From contig JBIIVF010000092.1 in assembly GCA_044339595.1 (NCBI GenBank), forward strand, positions 1 through 9,930: DNA of 9,930 nucleotides, written 5' to 3'. Numbering within the stretch: the stretch's first letter is position 1; every line of letters starts with the position of its first letter. A program made the position numbers and the translations under genes. Origin of the DNA: CAZTGZ01 sp044339595 (GTDB lineage Bacteria > Bacteroidota > Bacteroidia > NS11-12g > UBA9320). Below, one piece after another: positions 6,503 through 9,930 of this stretch. Below the pieces are notes generated by a model, which saw only the letters and a program-made list of their open reading frames with translations, did not search any database and was not told where the DNA came from.

Positions 6503-7741
6503 TTAGTGGTGCGCTTCTTCTACTGCTGAACCAAAATAGATGGCCGACAATAACGTAAATACATATGCCTGAAGAAAGGCTACCAGTAATTCGATAAAGT
6601 TCATGAAAATCATGAACAACAATGATCCGACTCCCACGCCATAACCCGCAACAGCACTTTGCTGTCCGAATATAATGATGAGCGATACGAACGACAATAT
6701 GATGATGTGACCCGCGGTGATGTTTGCGGTCAATCGAATCATCAATACAGCCGGTTTAATAAATATGCCCAATATTTCAATCGGCACAAGGATAAACTTA
6801 ATGGCGGTAGGCACACCGGATGGCCAAAGGATATGGCTCCAATAGTGTTTGTTTCCGTTGATGGTGGTCAACACAAAAACGACAGTCGCCAATACCAAGG
6901 TTACACCCAAGGTTCCCATAATGTTAAATCCACCTAAGAAGGGAATCAATCCCATGATGTTGGCGATCCATATAAAGAAGAAGGATGATAACAAGAATGG
7001 CATGAAACGATCCGCTTTATGCGCTCCAATACTTGGAATCGCTATTTCATTGCGAACAAATAGAATCATTGGTTCGAGCAATGATTGCAATCCTCTGGGC
7101 TTGGATGGGGCTCCGCTTTTGTATCCACGAGCTACCGCACTAAATATGAGCACACAGATCAAACCTGCAACCAATAATCCCAGTACACTTTTAGTAATGG
7201 AAAGATCTAGAGGAGCGGCATTGGTGATTTTTCCGGTTTCATCAAAACTCAATCCGCCCGCCTCATTGGCATAATAAATATGCTCATGAGACATTACAAA
7301 GTTTTCATGCGCATAATATTCACCGTGATGTGGGTCTTTTTTCTCGTTGTGATAAAAGTTACCGGATGAAAACATTTTTAACCCTTGGTCAGTCCACAAA
7401 ATGATGGGCAATGGTAAACTGATATGGGTAGGATGGTCTGAATCTTCATTTAAAGTAGCGAAGTGAATTTCGTGCGCATCTGCAATGTGGTGCATAATCA
7501 TTTCACCGGCATTGAATCCTTTTTCTTCAGTATGGGCTGTTTCTCCTGAATGACCCGCGCTGTCAGAATGAGAAATAATCTCTTCAGAATGAACAGCCGT
7601 TGTCGCATGATTTTCAGCCGAATCTGTAGCAGATTCTGCCTGACTAAACCAGGATAAGGATACAAAAAGCGCGAAAAATGCAATTTTTGTCAAAATCGAT
7701 GATTTTGTAAAACGCTTATTATCAGTTAATTGTGTTATCAA
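6503..7741 (-). CDS. atpB: ATP synthase Fo subunit a with long His-rich N-terminal extension
   Basis: Subunit a forms the proton half-channels beside the c-ring. At 412 residues it is far longer than the roughly 270 of E. coli. The extra part is N-terminal: a likely signal peptide (hydrophobic 20-32, cut near SQAES) and an exported stretch with 17 His between residues 45 and 154. The membrane core starts near 183. It has the essential Arg336 in MIRLTANITAGH, with His345 and Glu384 at the positions of E. coli Glu219 and His245, the swapped arrangement also found in mitochondria. Gln391 matches E. coli Gln252. The listed start is a TTG at 7741; an in-frame TTG at 7693 would give a more compact signal peptide, and no ATG is available. 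It follows the AtpI-like gene by 7 bases. Confidence 0.96.
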   Translation of the reverse strand: MITQLTDNKRFTKSSILTKIAFFALFVSLSWFSQAESATDSAENHATTAVHSEEIISHSDSAGHSGETAHTEEKGFNAGEMIMHHIADAHEIHFATLNEDSDHPTHISLPLPIILWTDQGLKMFSSGNFYHNEKKDPHHGEYYAHENFVMSHEHIYYANEAGGLSFDETGKITNAAPLDLSITKSVLGLLVAGLICVLIFSAVARGYKSGAPSKPRGLQSLLEPMILFVRNEIAIPSIGAHKADRFMPFLLSSFFFIWIANIMGLIPFLGGFNIMGTLGVTLVLATVVFVLTTINGNKHYWSHILWPSGVPTAIKFILVPIEILGIFIKPAVLMIRLTANITAGHIIILSFVSLIIIFGQQSAVAGYGVGVGSLLFMIFMNFIELLVAFLQAYVFTLLSAIYFGSAVEEAHH

Positions 7742-7748
7742 TGCCCCT

Positions 7749-8123
7749 TTATTTTTCGGGTCGCAATTTACGCACTAATTGAAATATTTCAAATATTGTG
7801 TAAAATAAATACAAGATTAGATAAGTCACGATGAAGGCTACGTTCTTTTCCTTGTTGATTATCAGATATATAACCAGAAATAAAATGCAGAAAATAAAAC
7901 GTATGGTCATGCTTCCAAACACGGCTGTTGAAAACGTGCGATTGTTTCGTTTCAAGCCCATCATGGATAGACTAAATAATCCGGCGGTAAGAAAAAAATA
8001 GAAGGCCACAGAAATCCAAACGAAGTAGCCTGGTTGATATTCGGGCCAGATCATTTCCAAAATATAGATGGCTCCAACGATGACGGCGGTCATCAACAAT
8101 AATTTTGAGAGAAACGAAATCAT
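7749..8123 (-). CDS. Small four-helix membrane protein, AtpI-like
   Basis: A 124-residue hydrophobic protein with about four membrane helices (near 5-25, 32-54, 66-87 and 93-114) and a basic C-terminal tail (LVRKLRPEK). Its place between atpZ and atpB is where AtpI sits in many bacteria. AtpI helps c-ring assembly or Mg2+ handling in the organisms studied. Sequence similarity to classical AtpI is not obvious to me, so the assignment leans on context, size and topology. It begins 4 bases after atpZ and ends 7 bases before atpB, indicating tight co-expression with Fo genes. Arg and Lys are clustered in loops, consistent with an inner-membrane protein. No enzymatic motif is visible. Confidence 0.75.
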   Translation of the reverse strand: MISFLSKLLLMTAVIVGAIYILEMIWPEYQPGYFVWISVAFYFFLTAGLFSLSMMGLKRNNRTFSTAVFGSMTIRFIFCILFLVIYLIINKEKNVAFIVTYLILYLFYTIFEIFQLVRKLRPEK

Positions 8124-8127
8124 AAAG

Positions 8128-8367
8128 CTATGTATTCAAATTTTTAATGAGTTTATACAGCACCAGTATCACGGCTATCAAAGACAACCCAAGGGTAAGC
8201 CACGGTTTTTCGAATTTATAATAACCATCAAGCCAATGTCCAATAAATGCCATAATAAGGATGGTCCCGAGCAGCTGAAAGGCGAGCGAAGTATATTGTA
8301 GGTAGCTTTTTGAATCAGTAACCTGATTTGTTGGCTTCCTGTGGTATTTTTTCAATGGTGTTGTCAC
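8128..8367 (-). CDS. atpZ: AtpZ/AtpI family protein
   Basis: A 79-residue protein with a polar basic N-terminus and two membrane helices: about 27-43, which leads into the motif GHWLDGYY, and 54-73. The motif resembles the G-x-x-L-D signature of the AtpZ/AtpI family (PF09527). The protein ends with a short basic tail (YKLIKNLNT). In other bacteria AtpZ works with AtpI in ion transport or assembly of the ATP synthase. The chosen start is a GTG at 8367, overlapping the bactofilin gene by 53 bases. A TTG at 8355 is an alternative giving 75 residues. No ATG is available before the first helix. The long overlap suggests translational coupling to the bactofilin gene and ties the envelope genes to the atp genes. 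Confidence 0.8.
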   Translation of the reverse strand: MTTPLKKYHRKPTNQVTDSKSYLQYTSLAFQLLGTILIMAFIGHWLDGYYKFEKPWLTLGLSLIAVILVLYKLIKNLNT

Positions 8368-8743
8368 TTGCTTTGGTACTTGTTTTTCCCATCACGCATT
8401 TGCCGTTAAATTCTCCTCCTGATTCTATAATAAGTTTTACGGTTTCAATATCGCCGTTGATGCGGGCGGATGATTTGAGGTATAAAATTTCACCAATCAT
8501 TACATTTCCTTTCACGGATCCAGAAATGTCTGCATTTTTTGCATTAATGTCACCAGTTACTTTGCCGGAACTTCCTAAAACGAATTTTGATTTGGTATGC
8601 ACCACACCTTCGATGGTGCCATCAACCCTTAAGTCACCGGATGATTGTATATCTCCTTTAATAATGGTTCCTTCACCTATCACATTAAAGGCGCTGATTG
8701 ATTGGGTTCCGCTTTCTGTCTTCTTTTTGTTTAACATGTTCAT
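8315..8743 (-). CDS. Bactofilin (polymer-forming cytoskeletal protein)
   Basis: A 142-residue bactofilin (DUF583, PF04519). Residues 20-118 form the repeating right-handed beta-helix, visible as short turns with Gly every six residues or so (GEGTIIKGDIQSSGDLRVDG, GKVTGDINAKNADISGSVKG). Short disordered tails flank it, the C-terminal one rich in Lys, Ser and Asn. Bactofilins self-assemble without nucleotide into membrane-associated filaments that position cell-wall enzymes. There is no signal peptide. The start is ATG 8743; ATG 8737 (residue 3) is equally possible. It lies 3 bases after the M23 peptidase stop, and bactofilin-M23 gene pairs are a recurring arrangement for cell-shape control (for example CcmA with Csd peptidases in Helicobacter). 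Its 3' end overlaps atpZ. Confidence 0.93.
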   Translation of the reverse strand: MNMLNKKKTESGTQSISAFNVIGEGTIIKGDIQSSGDLRVDGTIEGVVHTKSKFVLGSSGKVTGDINAKNADISGSVKGNVMIGEILYLKSSARINGDIETVKLIIESGGEFNGKCVMGKTSTKASDNTIEKIPQEANKSGY

Positions 8744-8746
8744 GGT

Positions 8747-9610
8747 TTAAAAATTTAAATAATATCGGGGGTCCACCGGCGAACCGTTGTACCATAATTC
8801 GAAATGTAAATGCGGTCCGGTTGTAAGTTCACCTGAATTTCCTACCAATGCTATGACTTCTCCGGCACTTACATAGGCGCCAGTCTTTTTCAATAATACA
8901 GAATTGTGTTTATAAACTGAAATTAAATCGTTCGAATGTTGGATGGCAATCACATGGCCTGTCTCAGGAGTCCAGGTGCTGATGACCACTGAACCGTCTA
9001 AAGTAGCTTTTACCGGCGCATTTTTGGGAGCCACAATATCTACCGCCAGATGATTGCTTTTTTTATCAAATGTGTCTGAAATAAATCCTCTGATGGGGGT
9101 GAAAAAAGCGAGATTTTTTAGGGTATTTCCTGATATTTTTTCTGCACCGTTCAAACCATCTTCGGTAAACTCTTCCTCCATCATTTTTCTGAATTTCTTT
9201 TCGCTCTCGCTGATTTCTTCAAGATTCAAATCCTCGGTTTCCGGAAGTGAGTCTGATGCAGAACCGGGATTATTCAAAGGCTCTCCCTTTAAGATGGCCT
9301 GCAGATTTTCCCTTTCGCGTGTCATCATTTGAGCAATGGATTCGAGTGAATCTATTTTTTGTTTCATTTCAATTCTATCGCGCAAATCAACCTGATTAGC
9401 AGCTCCGGGTACAAATTCTTGCAAGGGAGTATAGAAAATAAGCGACAGTATCAATATGGTGAATAACATAAACACCCCACTTACCAATAAAATGAGGTTG
9501 AGTGGGGATAATACAAAAGAAATTTTTTCCTGCAGGGTTTCGTCGTTTCTAACGATCAGCCTGTAGTTTTCACGTATTTTATATTTGAAGAATTCTTTAA
9601 ATCGCGCCAT
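8747..9610 (-). CDS. M23 family (LytM) metallopeptidase, membrane-anchored
   Basis: A 287-residue envelope peptidase that probably cleaves peptidoglycan cross-links. A short basic cytoplasmic N-terminus (YKIRENYRLIVRNDETLQEK) precedes one membrane helix at about 37-60. A coiled coil at about 74-108 and an acidic linker follow. The M23 domain (170-287) has all ligands: His187 and Asp191 (HLAVD), His235 (YKH), and His267/His269 (PHLHFE), so it should be active. I chose the ATG at 9610: AAGGA lies 10 bases upstream, and the protein then begins MARFKEFFKYK, as in relatives. An upstream in-frame TTG at 9664 (305 residues) falls inside the -7 promoter box and is unlikely. It is followed by bactofilin after 3 bases, forming a wall-remodelling module, and is the first gene of the operon that continues into atp. 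Confidence 0.93.
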   Translation of the reverse strand: MARFKEFFKYKIRENYRLIVRNDETLQEKISFVLSPLNLILLVSGVFMLFTILILSLIFYTPLQEFVPGAANQVDLRDRIEMKQKIDSLESIAQMMTRERENLQAILKGEPLNNPGSASDSLPETEDLNLEEISESEKKFRKMMEEEFTEDGLNGAEKISGNTLKNLAFFTPIRGFISDTFDKKSNHLAVDIVAPKNAPVKATLDGSVVISTWTPETGHVIAIQHSNDLISVYKHNSVLLKKTGAYVSAGEVIALVGNSGELTTGPHLHFELWYNGSPVDPRYYLNF

Positions 9611-9620
9611 ATTGACCGAA

Positions 9621-9625
9621 TCCTT
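9621..9625 (-). promoter_or_regulatory. Shine-Dalgarno site for the M23 gene
   Basis: AAGGA on the minus strand, 10 bases before ATG 9610. It supports that start over the upstream TTG at 9664. Confidence 0.5.
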
Positions 9626-9647
9626 AATTATATTAGCTGCAAAAAAA

Positions 9648-9655
9648 TAATTTTG
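9648..9655 (+). promoter_or_regulatory. -7 box for the PorW/SprE-like gene
   Basis: TAATTTTG is an exact TAnnTTTG match; the -33 element is weak (TTA at 9624-9626 or 9628-9630). The predicted start near 9660 leaves about 30 bases before the TTG at 9692. It faces the minus-strand -7 box across only six bases. Confidence 0.5.
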
Positions 9656-9661
9656 CGGTTT

Positions 9662-9690
9662 CAAAGTTAGTATAGAAAGAATAATTTCAA
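9662..9690 (-). promoter_or_regulatory. Promoter of the M23-bactofilin-atp operon
   Basis: On the minus strand TTG (9690-9688), then 18 bases, then TAACTTTG (9669-9662), matching the Bacteroidota -33/-7 pattern. Transcription would start near 9656, giving a leader of about 45 bases before ATG 9610. It contains the TTG at 9664, which argues against that codon as a start. Confidence 0.65.
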
Positions 9691-9691
9691 C

Positions 9692-9930
9692 TTGAAATAT
9701 AAAATCTCTTCAACCCCGATACTCTTGATTATGTTGCTTCTGAGCGGAACTGCTTGGTCACAGGGCACTGATCAAGGTAAACTCAAAAAGGCCTGGCACA
9801 ACATGTTGGCGCGCTACAACACCTATTACCATGCGGTGATGGTGCTGGACGAATCGTTGATAAAGCTGGAAGAATCACACAAGGATGATTTTACAAAGGT
9901 GATTCCGGTTTTTCCGGATGGCGATGAGAA
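9692..9930 (+). CDS. PorW/SprE-like type IX secretion system protein, N-terminal part (3'-truncated by window edge)
   Basis: An open frame of 79 codons runs off the right edge. It begins with a signal peptide (ILLIMLLLSGTAWSQG, likely cleavage after AWS). This is followed by a mature start, KKAWHNMLARYNTYYHAV and EESHKDDFTKVIPVFPDGDE. The pattern (aromatic-rich helix, NxYY, then H-x-D-x-F-x-K-x-(I/L)-P-(V/L)) is the N-terminal region of PorW/SprE proteins, large TPR-containing periplasmic components needed for type IX secretion and gliding. No lipobox cysteine is present, unlike the lipoprotein form in known members. The start is taken as TTG 9692 because it supplies the basic n-region; ATG 9731 would leave a shortened signal. 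It is divergent from the M23 gene, a neighbourhood I recall from other Bacteroidota. Only the first tenth or so of the protein is visible. Confidence 0.72.
   Translation, partial: MKYKISSTPILLIMLLLSGTAWSQGTDQGKLKKAWHNMLARYNTYYHAVMVLDESLIKLEESHKDDFTKVIPVFPDGDE

Noticed and set aside
6849..7274. 141-residue plus-strand frame antisense to atpB
   Set aside because: It lies wholly in the conserved core of subunit a and shows no recognisable domain.
8328..8750. 140-residue plus-strand frame antisense to bactofilin
   Set aside because: It mirrors the repetitive beta-helix coding pattern of bactofilin; no start signal, motif or domain of its own.
1..9930. CRISPR arrays, tRNA/rRNA genes, insertion sequences or attachment sites
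   Set aside because: No spaced direct repeats, cloverleaf, rRNA segments, transposase frame or terminal inverted repeats were seen on either strand.

Overview
The window looks chromosomal and comes from a member of the Bacteroidota. Four things point that way. There is a PorW/SprE-like type IX secretion gene start beside an M23 peptidase and a bactofilin gene. The ATP synthase cluster runs atpZ-(atpI-like)-atpB-atpE-atpF-atpH-atpA-atpG without atpD/atpC. Subunit a has a long signal-peptide-bearing N-terminal extension. Intergenic starts carry perfect matches to the Bacteroidota -7 promoter box TAnnTTTG, while strong Shine-Dalgarno sites are scarce. The species cannot be fixed from this sequence; a Chitinophagales/Saprospirales-like lineage is a guess.

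Layout. 1-290: the 3' end of an AT-rich, unrecognised plus-strand gene. 392-1841: a plus-strand pair, an FMN-dependent nitronate monooxygenase/FabK-like oxidoreductase overlapping a DUF4442 hotdog-fold protein. 1844-2452: a convergent minus-strand Uma2 (DUF820) protein. 2553-2586: an intrinsic terminator closing a long minus-strand operon that begins near 9660. In transcription order this operon encodes an M23 (LytM) envelope peptidase, a bactofilin, AtpZ, a small AtpI-like membrane protein, and ATP synthase subunits a, c, b, delta, alpha and gamma. 9692-9930: the divergent start of a PorW/SprE-like gene, cut by the window edge.

How the genes work together. AtpB, AtpE and AtpF form the membrane Fo part, and AtpH, AtpA and AtpG form most of the stalk and F1. 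The catalytic beta and the epsilon subunits must be encoded elsewhere. AtpZ and the AtpI-like protein are probably assembly or ion-handling helpers. The M23 peptidase and bactofilin form a recognisable cell-wall-remodelling/cytoskeleton module sharing the operon's promoter end. PorW/SprE, needed for type IX secretion and gliding in relatives, is divergently transcribed from what appears to be an overlapping, face-to-face promoter pair.

No RNA gene, CRISPR array, insertion sequence or clearly new multi-gene system was seen. The most interesting points are the overlapping promoters at 9648-9690, two candidate leaderless mRNAs (NMO and Uma2), the histidine-rich extension of AtpB, and a hairpin between atpE and atpF.
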